In this document: piece after piece, positions 7,511-16,497 of the stretch | Position numbering within the stretch: the stretch's first letter is position 1 | How the letters are laid out: the number at the start of each line of letters is the position of its first letter | Source of the DNA: Moellerella sp963519845 | GTDB lineage: Bacteria > Pseudomonadota > Gammaproteobacteria > Enterobacterales > Enterobacteriaceae | NCBI GenBank assembly: GCA_963519845.1 | Contig: CAUQNX010000004.1 | Location: 62,001 to 126,000, forward strand | Length of the DNA: 64,000 nt | Reading direction: 5' to 3' | The notes under the pieces: generated by a model | Database searches by the model: none | The model's input: the letters and a program-made list of their open reading frames with translations, nothing else | Told to the model about the DNA's origin: nothing | Made by a program: the position numbers and the translations under genes

Positions 7511-10348
7511 CTAACCAAGCCATTTTTGCCAACTTTCAAGCACTTGAGCTCTTAAATCGGCAAATAGTGCGGGCTCGACTCGACTCGACAATGACTGTAA
7601 GGCCAGATGGTGTAACTCGTTGCGCATGGTGACATAAGCGTTGGTCAGCATATCCGCTTCTTGCTGCGGCATAAATCCATAATGGCCCATCAATTCAAAG
7701 ATCCGCACATTATCCGACCAACGAGTAAGTGCGTCATTGTCTGGTGTAAAACGTAAAACTAAATATTGAGCAATAAACTCAATATCGGTAATACCGCCCG
7801 GATCGGCCTTTAAATCGAAATAATCCGCTTGTTGACTGCCAAGGTGCACATGCATTTTTAAACGCATATCTCGCACTTGCTGGCGTAAAGTCGCTATATC
7901 TCTTGGTTTACACAAAATATTATGGCGAATACGCTGGAATTCCTGCTGCATATGGGGATCACCAAAGACCATACGTGCGCGGATCAGGGCTTGATGTTCC
8001 CAAGTCCATGCATCATTTTGTTGATAATCATCAAAGGCTTGTATAGTACTAACCAGCATACCCGCTTCACCCGATGGCCGCAGTCGCGCATCTACCTCAT
8101 ACAAGACACCCGACGAGGTACGAGTACTAAAGAGATGAATAATACGCTGTGCTAATCGAAGATAAAATTGGCGGGCATCAATAGAGCGTTCACCGTCAGT
8201 GACTACACCAACAGGGCAATAAAATAAGAAGACTAAATCGAGATCTGAGCTATAGCCCAGCTCCCAGCCGCCTAGTTTTCCATAGCCTAGCACCGCAAAA
8301 CCCAAGTTATCAGCGGCATTTTGCGCTAAATGGCTTGGCACGCCATAACGCTTAACCATCTTGTGCCAAGCTTGCCGTACCACCGCATCAATTATCGCTT
8401 CAGCCAGATAGGTAAGGTGATCGCTCACTTTCATCACTGGAAGGACTTCAGTAATATCTTCTGCTGCTATACGTAATAATTGCGCTTGTTTGAACTGCCT
8501 TAACGCTTCGAGTTGCTGCTCTTCATCATCCTCAGGCACTCTCAACAGATATTGATGTAACTCGTCACGATAGGCTGATAGTGGCAGTGGTTGATAAAGA
8601 GATTTGGGATCCAGTAATTCATCGAGCAATAAGGGATGTTGAGCCAACTGCTCAGCAATCATTGGTGAAGCCGCACATAAACGTATAACGTGCGTTAATA
8701 CTTCATCGGATTCCAGCATCAATTCTAGGTAGGTTGTGCGGCTAACAATGCTCAACAGCAAAGGGGTGATACGCTCAAGGATCTTTCCGCCGCCAGATCT
8801 TTCTCCTAACTTGGCGAGTAAGCGCGGCATCAGCTCATCAAGAACATCACGCCCTCTTGGTCCGATAGTTCGTTTATTTAGATCATGGCGAAACAGAAAA
8901 ATACCGTGGAGGATCTTCTGCGCTTCCTCTTCACTTTGATGAAGCAAATAGGGTGCTAACTCCTCTTTCGAGATCCCTTCTTGCCATAAACTAGTGAAAA
9001 TTTCGTTATGACTATCTTGGTTATCATCATCTTGGCCAATCAATTCGACAAAAATATGATGAACCGCACTCATTTTTGTAGTCAATCGCTGATAAAAATC
9101 CGCCCACTCGATAAATCCCATACCCCATGCCAACCGTTGCTGATCAAGAGGATCTTCCGGTAATTGTTGTGTCTGTTGATCATCAATACTTTGTAGTAAA
9201 TTTTCAGTCCGGCGTAAAAAGAGATAGGCATCGCCTAGTGTCTCAATTTGGCTTAGCTCCAAGAGATTGAGCTCGCCAATCACATTTAGCGCTTGAAACA
9301 GGGATTGTGACTGAAGATTAAGCTCTCGCCCGCCTCTAATCAATTGAAAGACTTGCGTAATAAATTCGATTTCTCGAATACCGCCCGCGCCTAGCTTGAT
9401 ATTATCAGTCAGCCCTCTGCGCCGCACTTCACGCTCGATCATGGTTTTCATATTACGCAAAGATTGGATCACACTAAAATCAATATAGCGTCGATAAACA
9501 AAGGGTCTTAATAACTGGCGTAAAATATCGGCATAATTCAGGCTATCGGGTCCCATGATCCGCGCTTTGACCATAGCGTAGCGCTCCCAGTCTCGCCCCT
9601 GTTCTTGATAATAATCTTCTAGGGCGGCAAAACTGAAAACAAGGGGACCACTTTCACCAAATGGCCGTAATCGCATATCAACTCGATAGACAAAGCCATC
9701 CATAGTGACTAAATCCAGTACCCGGATAAGTTTTTGTCCTAATCGAGTAAAAAATTGCGCGTTATCTAATTCTCGACGACCCCCTCGTGTGACCCCATTT
9801 TCTGGATAAACAAAGATCAAATCGATATCAGATGAAAAATTGAGCTCTCTGCCACCTAATTTTCCCATACCTAATACTAGTAACGGCTGAGGCAGCCCCT
9901 GTAGATCACAAGGTTGGCCCCATGCGTTACAACAATCCCGATAGAGCCAATCCCTTGCTGCAACAATCAAGACTTCAGATAATTCACTCAGCTGTTTAAG
10001 TGTGCTCTCCACCGTCGATTGATTGAAGGCTTGCATCCAAGCAATGCGGATTAGCATTCGATGGCGAAAATAGCGCAGCACCTGCATTAGCCGACTTTCA
10101 TCGGCGATATTATCCATCTCTTTTCTCAACCAATGATCATAATGCAGCCACTCTTCTTCTTGTGGAGGTTCGCTACGTAATGTCAGCAAAAAGAGTGGAT
10201 GAGCAAGCACTTGTGTTGTACAGAAGTGGCTTAAACTGAAAAATTGTTGCTCCATCTCACTCAACGGCAGCAGTTCAGCGGCCTGTTCAGCAAACTGTTT
10301 TTCAACTTGCTCACTTTGTTGCATTAATAAGATGGGAAAAAGATGCAT
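7511..10348 (-). CDS. glnE: Bifunctional glutamine synthetase adenylyltransferase/deadenylase
   Basis: GlnE adenylylates and deadenylylates glutamine synthetase in response to PII and glutamine. The 945-residue protein (E. coli 946) has two nucleotidyltransferase domains. The N-terminal deadenylase carries GMGKLGG followed by SSDID at 172-176. The C-terminal adenylylase carries GYGKLGGWELGYSSDLD near residue 690. Long helical segments such as LRPFGESGPLVFSF and LRPSGEAGMLVS are typical. ATG 10348 has AGGA eight bases upstream. It begins 21 nt after the ygiF stop, so the two genes form an operon. Confidence 0.98.
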   Translation of the reverse strand: MHLFPILLMQQSEQVEKQFAEQAAELLPLSEMEQQFFSLSHFCTTQVLAHPLFLLTLRSEPPQEEEWLHYDHWLRKEMDNIADESRLMQVLRYFRHRMLIRIAWMQAFNQSTVESTLKQLSELSEVLIVAARDWLYRDCCNAWGQPCDLQGLPQPLLVLGMGKLGGRELNFSSDIDLIFVYPENGVTRGGRRELDNAQFFTRLGQKLIRVLDLVTMDGFVYRVDMRLRPFGESGPLVFSFAALEDYYQEQGRDWERYAMVKARIMGPDSLNYADILRQLLRPFVYRRYIDFSVIQSLRNMKTMIEREVRRRGLTDNIKLGAGGIREIEFITQVFQLIRGGRELNLQSQSLFQALNVIGELNLLELSQIETLGDAYLFLRRTENLLQSIDDQQTQQLPEDPLDQQRLAWGMGFIEWADFYQRLTTKMSAVHHIFVELIGQDDDNQDSHNEIFTSLWQEGISKEELAPYLLHQSEEEAQKILHGIFLFRHDLNKRTIGPRGRDVLDELMPRLLAKLGERSGGGKILERITPLLLSIVSRTTYLELMLESDEVLTHVIRLCAASPMIAEQLAQHPLLLDELLDPKSLYQPLPLSAYRDELHQYLLRVPEDDEEQQLEALRQFKQAQLLRIAAEDITEVLPVMKVSDHLTYLAEAIIDAVVRQAWHKMVKRYGVPSHLAQNAADNLGFAVLGYGKLGGWELGYSSDLDLVFLFYCPVGVVTDGERSIDARQFYLRLAQRIIHLFSTRTSSGVLYEVDARLRPSGEAGMLVSTIQAFDDYQQNDAWTWEHQALIRARMVFGDPHMQQEFQRIRHNILCKPRDIATLRQQVRDMRLKMHVHLGSQQADYFDLKADPGGITDIEFIAQYLVLRFTPDNDALTRWSDNVRIFELMGHYGFMPQQEADMLTNAYVTMRNELHHLALQSLSSRVEPALFADLRAQVLESWQKWLG

Positions 10349-10369
10349 ACAGTCGTCCTCAGTCGGCGA

Positions 10370-11323
10370 TTAAGGGAGAGTCAATGCAATCAGCCATTGA
10401 GTGAATCCCAACTTACAGCGTAACCAACAAGCGCTATAACAGAGATCATCAGCACTATTCTCCGGCTCAGAGACCGCTTGTTGCAGTTTTGCTAGCGGCA
10501 TATCCTGCACAAATTGCGGCGCTGAATTGCGATAATGCACTAAAAAAGCCTGCACAAAATGTAAAAAGGATTGTAATCCTTCACGGGAATCCGCGTAGTC
10601 ACTCAGCCAATACTCTTCATGTTGTTGCCAAAGTAATAATAAGGAGGCTAATGCTTTATCGATTGGCGACTGTTCATAATCAAAGGAGGAGATAGGTGCG
10701 GCCATTTCCACTGACAACGGGTTTGCCAATGCATAACCGCGCGCAGCTTTGCTCTTCTCGGATAATCTTAATCCATCAAAATCGGCTAATTTTTTGGTCA
10801 GATTAAGCACATCACCAATAGTGCCTTTCTTTAATTCAAGCTCAAATTCTTGGATTGGCAGTACATTCTTGCCCGCATGAATATCACCACGATCTAACAC
10901 CACTTCAACTTCGCTATTATCAACAGTAACTAACCATTTTTCTCTTTTAAAATCGGTACTAAATAGCACTTCAAGTTGAGATTGTAGCGCACTCACATCG
11001 ATATTTTCTGGCCAAACCTCGCGAGGAAAAGCCGCTAAATCTAATTCTGGGCTAGCGATATCAACATTATATTCAGGACGTTGATGTAATCCGCCAATGG
11101 TGATCCCCTTGGTTTTCATCGTCATCTCATAATGACCGTCACAACTACGAATACGCAATCCCATATCCCACTGGCGTAATTGTTTATCCGCCGTATCAAA
11201 ATAGATATTCAGCAGAGACTGTGGCTCGCTATGCTGATGGGGCTGTGTCGATAAATATTGGCGTACTGTCTCAATCGCGCCCTCTTTCGCTGCCAATTTT
11301 AATTCAATTTCGATGTTGCTCAT
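10370..11323 (-). CDS. ygiF: CYTH-domain inorganic triphosphatase, short YgiF
   Basis: The N-terminal ~200 residues are a CYTH triphosphate tunnel domain that begins with the diagnostic ExExK motif (EIELK), followed by YFDTADKQLRQWDMGLRIR. E. coli YgiF hydrolyses tripolyphosphate. ATG 11323 with AAGGGA upstream is the true start; the TTG 18 nt upstream is not needed. The protein has 317 residues against 433 in E. coli, so the C-terminal CHAD domain is much shorter (about 100 residues). Either this is a lineage-specific short form or the CHAD domain has been eroded. It is the first gene of the glnE operon. Confidence 0.88.
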   Translation of the reverse strand: MSNIEIELKLAAKEGAIETVRQYLSTQPHQHSEPQSLLNIYFDTADKQLRQWDMGLRIRSCDGHYEMTMKTKGITIGGLHQRPEYNVDIASPELDLAAFPREVWPENIDVSALQSQLEVLFSTDFKREKWLVTVDNSEVEVVLDRGDIHAGKNVLPIQEFELELKKGTIGDVLNLTKKLADFDGLRLSEKSKAARGYALANPLSVEMAAPISSFDYEQSPIDKALASLLLLWQQHEEYWLSDYADSREGLQSFLHFVQAFLVHYRNSAPQFVQDMPLAKLQQAVSEPENSADDLCYSACWLRCKLGFTQWLIALTLP

Positions 11324-11580
11324 AAATTCCCTTAATCCCAATAAACTTTGTCCATATTACCCTGAATCTGCCTATACCAAAGAGATAGAATCCGAAAGAA
11401 ATCAAAAATGCTATCCGAATTGTTTTTAACAGTAATTTATGTCAAAAAAAAAGCCTAGAATTGCCTTATTTAGCCAGTTATGATCTTTGTTATTCTAGAT
11501 TATCATTTGCACCAGCAACCGTTACTCTTTAATATCGCTTTGAAGAACTCAATTCACCTCAGACGAATACATTAAATTAT

Positions 11581-12192
11581 ATGCGAAAAATATTATTAAT
11601 TTCACTGATTGGGCTTAGCCTGTCAATGACAGCTCAAGCCGCTGAAAAGCGCTATATCTCTGATGAATTATCGACTTATGTTCATAGTGGTCCAGGAAAT
11701 CAATTCCGTATCGTTGGCACTTTAAATGCTGGTGATGAGGTTGAAGTCATAGCAACCGATAAAAATTTTGTTCAAGTCAAAGATAACCGCGGTCGTACCG
11801 TTTGGTTAGCTTCAGAGCAACTTAGCAGCCAGCCAAGTATGAAAGTGCGTATTCCAGCTTTAGAGGCAGAAAATCGCGAACTACGTGATAAGCTCGAAAA
11901 TATTGATAACACTTGGAATACCCGCACGGCTGATATGCAAAACAAAGTTGCAGACAGTGATAACGTCGTCTCTCAGTTAAAATCTGAGAATGAAAAATTA
12001 AAAAATGAATTAATCAAAGCGGGCAAAAAATTGGAGATTGTTGAAGTGAATCTCGATGATCGCCGCCGTGAGTTAATTTTACAATGGTTTATGTATGGTG
12101 GTGGTGTTGCAGGCGTGGGCTTGATTTTTGGTCTGATCCTTCCTCACATTATCCCGCGTCGTAAAAAACGCAATGACCGTTGGATGAGCTAA
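11581..12192 (+). CDS. ygiM: SH3-domain protein YgiM, membrane-anchored
   Basis: The 203-residue protein has a signal peptide (residues 1-20, cleavage near AQA), a bacterial SH3 domain (about 25-85, LSTYVHSGPGNQFRIVGTL), a coiled coil (about 95-160) and a C-terminal transmembrane helix (about 170-190) followed by a basic tail ending DRWMS. This is the TIGR04211/YgiM architecture of a periplasmic protein tethered to the inner membrane. It is unusual in having no clear Shine-Dalgarno before ATG 11581. It lies 15 nt upstream of cca and is probably co-transcribed. The molecular role is not established. Confidence 0.92.
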   Translation: MRKILLISLIGLSLSMTAQAAEKRYISDELSTYVHSGPGNQFRIVGTLNAGDEVEVIATDKNFVQVKDNRGRTVWLASEQLSSQPSMKVRIPALEAENRELRDKLENIDNTWNTRTADMQNKVADSDNVVSQLKSENEKLKNELIKAGKKLEIVEVNLDDRRRELILQWFMYGGGVAGVGLIFGLILPHIIPRRKKRNDRWMS

Positions 12193-12207
12193 ATAAAAAG
12201 GATAGGT

Positions 12208-13467
12208 ATGAAGGTTTTTCTGGTAGGTGGCGCTGTACGCGATCAATTACTTAATTTGCCTGTCTCAGATCGAGATTGGGTGATTGTTGGCGCAACACCA
12301 GAAGAACTTCTGGCACAGGGATATCAGCAAGTTGGAAAAGACTTCCCTGTTTTTCTGCATCCTAAAAGCCAAGAAGAGTACGCGCTCGCCAGAACCGAGC
12401 GCAAAACAGGTTCGGGTTATACTGGATTCAGCTGCTATGCCTCTCCTGATGTTACGATAGAAGAAGATCTGCTGCGCCGCGACCTGACGATTAATGCCAT
12501 AGCTCAATCCAAAGATGGCAGCCTAGTCGATCCCTATCATGGCCTTGAGGATCTCAATAAGCGTATTTTGCGTCATGTTTCAGCTGCTTTTACCGAAGAT
12601 CCCTTAAGAGTGCTCAGAGTGGCACGCTTTGCTGCTCGCTATCATTGGCTCAATTTTACAATCGCGCCTGAAACCCTCTCCCTAATGCAGCATATTGTGG
12701 CGTCTGGTGAATTATCGGCACTTACCGCTGAGCGCGTATGGACAGAGACCGAAAAAGCGCTACACAGCCAATCGCCGCAAGTCTATTTTGAGGTATTGCG
12801 TCAATGTGGTGCTCTTGCGGTGCTGTTCCCAGAAATCGATAAATTATTTGGTATTCCAGCGCCGATAAAATGGCACCCTGAAATAGATACTGGCATTCAT
12901 ACCATGATGGTATTGAAAATGATTGCTACTCTCTCAGATGATATCAGCATACGTTTTGCCGCTCTTTGTCATGATTTAGGCAAAGGGCTCACACCAGTGA
13001 CGCTATGGCCGAGTCATCCCGATCATGGCAATAAAGGTGTGGCATTAATAGATGATATTTGTGATCGTTTTCGCATTCCCAATCAAGTACGTGAGTTATC
13101 TCGATTAGCGGCAAAATACCATGATCAAATCCATGTGATCGCCAGATTAAGCGCAACTGAGTTAGTGCAGATATTTGATGGTTTAGATAGTTGGCGTAAG
13201 CCCGAGCGTATTGCGCAATTGGCGATAATTAGCGAAGCAGATGCCCGTGGCCGTAAAGGGCTAGAAGATCGTCCTTATCCTCAAGGGAATTTTTTCTGTC
13301 AAGCATTTGAAATTGCAAACCAAATCAGTGTAAAACCTATTATAGCACAAGGGATTAAAGGTGCGGATATACGTATCGCCCTCACAGAACAACGTGAATT
13401 GGCTGTTGCAAAGTGGCGAGAACAGCAAACAATTCTGCCTTTAGCATCCTCCTGCAATAAATCTTAA
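12208..13467 (+). CDS. cca: CCA tRNA nucleotidyltransferase (multifunctional, with HD domain)
   Basis: Cca adds or repairs the 3' CCA of tRNAs. The N-terminal class II nucleotidyltransferase head has LVGGAVRD (residues 4-11) and the catalytic DRD motif in VSDRDWVIVG. RRDLTINA and EDPLRVLRVARFAARY mark the neck. The HD phosphohydrolase domain carries LCHDLGKG near residue 254. The 419 residues compare with 412 in E. coli. AAGGA lies upstream of ATG 12208. In E. coli bacA/uppP follows cca; here it is missing and folB follows directly. Confidence 0.98.
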   Translation: MKVFLVGGAVRDQLLNLPVSDRDWVIVGATPEELLAQGYQQVGKDFPVFLHPKSQEEYALARTERKTGSGYTGFSCYASPDVTIEEDLLRRDLTINAIAQSKDGSLVDPYHGLEDLNKRILRHVSAAFTEDPLRVLRVARFAARYHWLNFTIAPETLSLMQHIVASGELSALTAERVWTETEKALHSQSPQVYFEVLRQCGALAVLFPEIDKLFGIPAPIKWHPEIDTGIHTMMVLKMIATLSDDISIRFAALCHDLGKGLTPVTLWPSHPDHGNKGVALIDDICDRFRIPNQVRELSRLAAKYHDQIHVIARLSATELVQIFDGLDSWRKPERIAQLAIISEADARGRKGLEDRPYPQGNFFCQAFEIANQISVKPIIAQGIKGADIRIALTEQRELAVAKWREQQTILPLASSCNKS

Positions 13468-13485
13468 TTCTATCTAGATTTCCTT

Positions 13486-13511
13486 GGTGACTTATTTCCT
13501 CTTAAGTCACC
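13486..13511. terminator. Bidirectional terminator between cca and folB
   Basis: GGTGACTT and AAGTCACC are perfect 8-bp arms around a 10-nt loop, followed by TATTTCTCATTTT, between two convergent genes. Confidence 0.6.
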
Positions 13512-13525
13512 TATTTCTCATTTTA

Positions 13526-13897
13526 TTAAACCGCGTTTTTATTGCCACTATTACCACGTTCAATAATCACGCCAACCTGTGTCGCCTGAGGAATAGCACC
13601 GGGTTTTGCCAGTTTAATTCTCACCCAAGGAGAGTGAAACTGGGCCATTATTAGCTGAGCAACTTCTTCTGCCACACGTTCGACTAATGCAAAATGATGA
13701 GTACTAACATGTTGAATAATGGCATTACTTACCGCCGAATAATCTAAGCAGTATTCAACATTATCGCTCAGAGAGGCTTCTTTATTATCCCAACCCATTT
13801 CGATATCGAACACCAGTTTTTGCTTAATTGTTTGTTCCCAATCATAGGCCCCTATGGTGGTAACGACTGATAATTGCTCAATAAATACGATATCCAT
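13526..13897 (-). CDS. folB: Dihydroneopterin aldolase
   Basis: FolB converts 7,8-dihydroneopterin to 6-hydroxymethyl-dihydropterin and glycolaldehyde in folate synthesis. The 123 residues align closely with E. coli FolB: MDIVFIEQLSVVTTIGAYDWE at the start, KLVFDIEMGWDN, ALVERVAEEVA and the C-terminal VRIKLAKPGAIPQATQVGV. ATG 13897 with AAGGA upstream is the family start; the ATG is preceded by an in-frame GTG. It is divergent from plsY, with 105 nt between the starts. Confidence 0.97.
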   Translation of the reverse strand: MDIVFIEQLSVVTTIGAYDWEQTIKQKLVFDIEMGWDNKEASLSDNVEYCLDYSAVSNAIIQHVSTHHFALVERVAEEVAQLIMAQFHSPWVRIKLAKPGAIPQATQVGVIIERGNSGNKNAV

Positions 13898-14002
13898 CAC
13901 GTCCTTCTCTCGACTCTGTGCTTATTTGATACCACTTCAGATAAAATTTGCGTATTATCTAGCTCTGAAGTGAAAAATGTTATCAACCATTTGGAGTTAG
14001 CT

Positions 14003-14659
14003 ATGAGTGTAATCGCGCTTAGCATGATTATCCTAGCCTATCTATGCGGCTCAATATCTAGCGCAATATTAATTTGCCGCTTAGCAAAATTACCTGATCC
14101 TCGTTTACATGGTTCGGGTAATCCTGGTACAACCAATGTGTTGCGTACCGGAGGAAAAGCCGCCGCCGCCGCTGTACTGATTTGCGACGTATTAAAAGGG
14201 ATGCTTCCTGTTTGGTTGGCTTATTACCTCGAGGTTCCGCCATTCTATCTTGGCTTTGTCGCGATTGCAGCTTGTCTTGGCCATATTTACCCAGTTTTTT
14301 TCCACTTTAAAGGTGGAAAAGGGGTAGCGACTGCATTTGGCGCAATTGCCGCAATCGGCTGGGATCTATCCGGTCTGGTCGCTGGCACTTGGCTGCTGAC
14401 AGTGTTACTAAGTGGCTACTCCTCTTTAGGTGCCATACTTAGCGCGCTACTTGCCCCATTTTATGTCTGGTGGTTTAAACCCGAATTTACCTTCCCTGTC
14501 GCTATGCTATCCTGTTTAGTGCTCTTTCGTCATCATGACAATATCCAACGTCTGTGGCGTGGCCAAGAGAGTCGAATTTGGCAAAAATTAAAAAAGAAAA
14601 AAGAGAAGACCGAGAAAGAGATTGCACAAGACGCCAGAGAGCAAGAACAAGACGACTAG
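14003..14659 (+). CDS. plsY: Acyl-phosphate:glycerol-3-phosphate acyltransferase
   Basis: PlsY transfers the acyl group from acyl-phosphate to glycerol-3-phosphate at the inner membrane. The 218 residues contain five hydrophobic helices and the family signatures GSGNPGTTNVLR (near residue 36), HFKGGKGVATAFG and LLSGYSSLGAI. I chose ATG 14003 (MSVIALSM), preceded by TTGGAG, since it matches E. coli. An in-frame extension upstream overlaps folB and is not credible. The tail is longer than in E. coli and very Lys/Glu-rich. Confidence 0.97.
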   Translation: MSVIALSMIILAYLCGSISSAILICRLAKLPDPRLHGSGNPGTTNVLRTGGKAAAAAVLICDVLKGMLPVWLAYYLEVPPFYLGFVAIAACLGHIYPVFFHFKGGKGVATAFGAIAAIGWDLSGLVAGTWLLTVLLSGYSSLGAILSALLAPFYVWWFKPEFTFPVAMLSCLVLFRHHDNIQRLWRGQESRIWQKLKKKKEKTEKEIAQDAREQEQDD

Positions 14660-14703
14660 TCTATTATAGATATCTAGATGATAAATAAGCAGAAAAAAGA
14701 CAT

Positions 14704-14733
14704 GCAAAAAAGGGCTTATTAGCCCTTTTTTGC
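14704..14733. terminator. Strong bidirectional terminator between plsY and tsaD
   Basis: GCAAAAAAGGGCT and AGCCCTTTTTTGC form a perfect inverted repeat with a 4-nt TATT loop between convergent plsY and tsaD. Confidence 0.9.
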
Positions 14734-14751
14734 TTTATTAATATCACAAAG

Positions 14752-15786
14752 CTATATCGCCGTAGTTTTATTATTCAGAGGTGGTAAATCAGCAAGAGGC
14801 CAACGCGCTTTAACTGTTACCCCTAATTCACCTGTTACGCCACCTTTTAGTCGGATCAAGCCAGCCAATGCGATCATAGCGCCATTATCGGTGCAAAACT
14901 CAGGTCGAGCATAATAGACTTCGCCGCCTAATTTCTGCATAACCGCTTCCATTTTGCTACGTAAAGTTCGATTCGCACTCACACCGCCTGCCATTACTAA
15001 GCGTTTAAATCCAGTTTGCTCTAATGCTCTTTTGCATTTAATCGCTAAGGTATCAACCACTGCATCTTCAAAAGCACGAGCTATATCTGCACGCGTTTGT
15101 GCATCATCGTCATTATTGCGAATGGTATTGGCCGCAAAAGTTTTTAAACCGGAAAAACTAAAATCGAGACCCGGACGATCCGTCATTGGGCGTGGGAAAA
15201 TGAAGCGCCCTGCAGCTCCCTGTTGCGCCATTTTAGATAATACTGGACCGCCAGGGTAATCTAATCCCAGCAATTTGGCCGTTTTATCAAAAGCTTCGCC
15301 AGCAGCATCATCGATTGATTCACCGAGTAATTGATATTCACCCACAGCAGTAACACTAATCAATTGGGTATGGCCGCCAGAGACTAGTAAAGCAACAAAA
15401 GGGAACTCAGGCTGTTTATCTTCAAGCATGGGAGCCAGCAAGTGGCCCTCCATATGATGAACAGGTACGGCAGGAACACCCCAAGCAAAGGCTAAGGCAC
15501 GTCCAATAGTCGCGCCGACCATCAGGGCACCGACCAGTCCAGGACCCGCAGTATAAGCCACAGCGTCGATATCTTCGCCCGTGAGATTAGCTTCAGCCAA
15601 AGCCGCTTTAATCAATGGGATGGTTTTGCGGATATGGTCACGCGATGCCAATTCAGGAACAACACCACCGTAATCTGCATGCAGTTTAATTTGGCTATAT
15701 AATTGATTGGCTAGCAAACCGGTGCTCTCATCATAAATTGCGATCCCGGTTTCATCGCAAGATGTTTCTATACCTAAAACGCGCAT
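14752..15786 (-). CDS. tsaD: tRNA N6-threonylcarbamoyladenosine transferase subunit TsaD
   Basis: TsaD transfers the threonylcarbamoyl group to A37 of ANN-decoding tRNAs together with TsaB, TsaC and TsaE. The ASKHA-fold protein starts MRVLGIETSCDETGIAIYD and holds the metal ligands H111 and H115 in HHMEGH. LLVSGGHTQL and VMAGGVSANR are also typical. ATG 15786 with AAGGG upstream gives 344 residues (E. coli 337). It is divergent from rpsU, as in E. coli. Confidence 0.97.
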   Translation of the reverse strand: MRVLGIETSCDETGIAIYDESTGLLANQLYSQIKLHADYGGVVPELASRDHIRKTIPLIKAALAEANLTGEDIDAVAYTAGPGLVGALMVGATIGRALAFAWGVPAVPVHHMEGHLLAPMLEDKQPEFPFVALLVSGGHTQLISVTAVGEYQLLGESIDDAAGEAFDKTAKLLGLDYPGGPVLSKMAQQGAAGRFIFPRPMTDRPGLDFSFSGLKTFAANTIRNNDDDAQTRADIARAFEDAVVDTLAIKCKRALEQTGFKRLVMAGGVSANRTLRSKMEAVMQKLGGEVYYARPEFCTDNGAMIALAGLIRLKGGVTGELGVTVKARWPLADLPPLNNKTTAI

Positions 15787-15864
15787 TGCACTACCCTTGT
15801 TCATATAATATGCCAAGTTTATCATTATTTCGGGCTATTGGTGTAATTTATACTAGATTAAAGG

Positions 15865-15893
15865 CTGACTTTTTGCTTCGGCTAGTCTATAAT
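15865..15893 (+). promoter_or_regulatory. Predicted sigma-70 promoter for rpsU-dnaG-rpoD
   Basis: CTGACT (15865-15870) and a perfect TATAAT (15888-15893) are separated by exactly 17 bp in the tsaD-rpsU divergent region. This gives a leader of about 270 nt before rpsU. Other promoters may exist in the same region. Confidence 0.65.
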
Positions 15894-16120
15894 CTGCCCC
15901 CTATATCAATTTTTAGTGTGGCTTTTCATTATTACTTGGGTTTTGTTAGCGGGCTTAAGCTTGTTGCGATAAAGGTTTATTTCGATAACCATTTGTTGTG
16001 ACGACAATAATTTTGCCACTATGCCGATAAAACGGGTAATCGTGTGTTTCAATTTTATGCGGTGCTTTACAAAGCCGTACGCATTGAAGTAAAATTCCGC
16101 ACCATTTTAAATGACGCTGA

Positions 16121-16384
<264 letters not shown>

Positions 16385-16436
16385 TTGATTGCGGTCACGG
16401 CCGCCATCAAACAGAGAGTTGTAGTAGCAGTTAAAG

Positions 16437-16463
16437 GCCGTGCTTTCCGCAAGGAAGCGCGGC
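16437..16463 (+). terminator. rpsU-dnaG intercistronic hairpin (partial terminator)
   Basis: GCCGTGCTTTCC, a GCAA tetraloop and GGAAGCGCGGC form a stable stem with only a weak TTGTTA tail. It sits between rpsU and dnaG, where E. coli has the leaky T1 terminator that lowers primase expression relative to S21. Confidence 0.75.
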
Positions 16464-16497
16464 TTGTTATCGTTCAACAAAAGGCGAATAAAGGCTT

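Noticed and set aside
15738..16001. 87-codon plus-strand frame in the tsaD-rpsU divergent region
   Set aside because: It overlaps tsaD and the rpsU promoter and has no Shine-Dalgarno or family.
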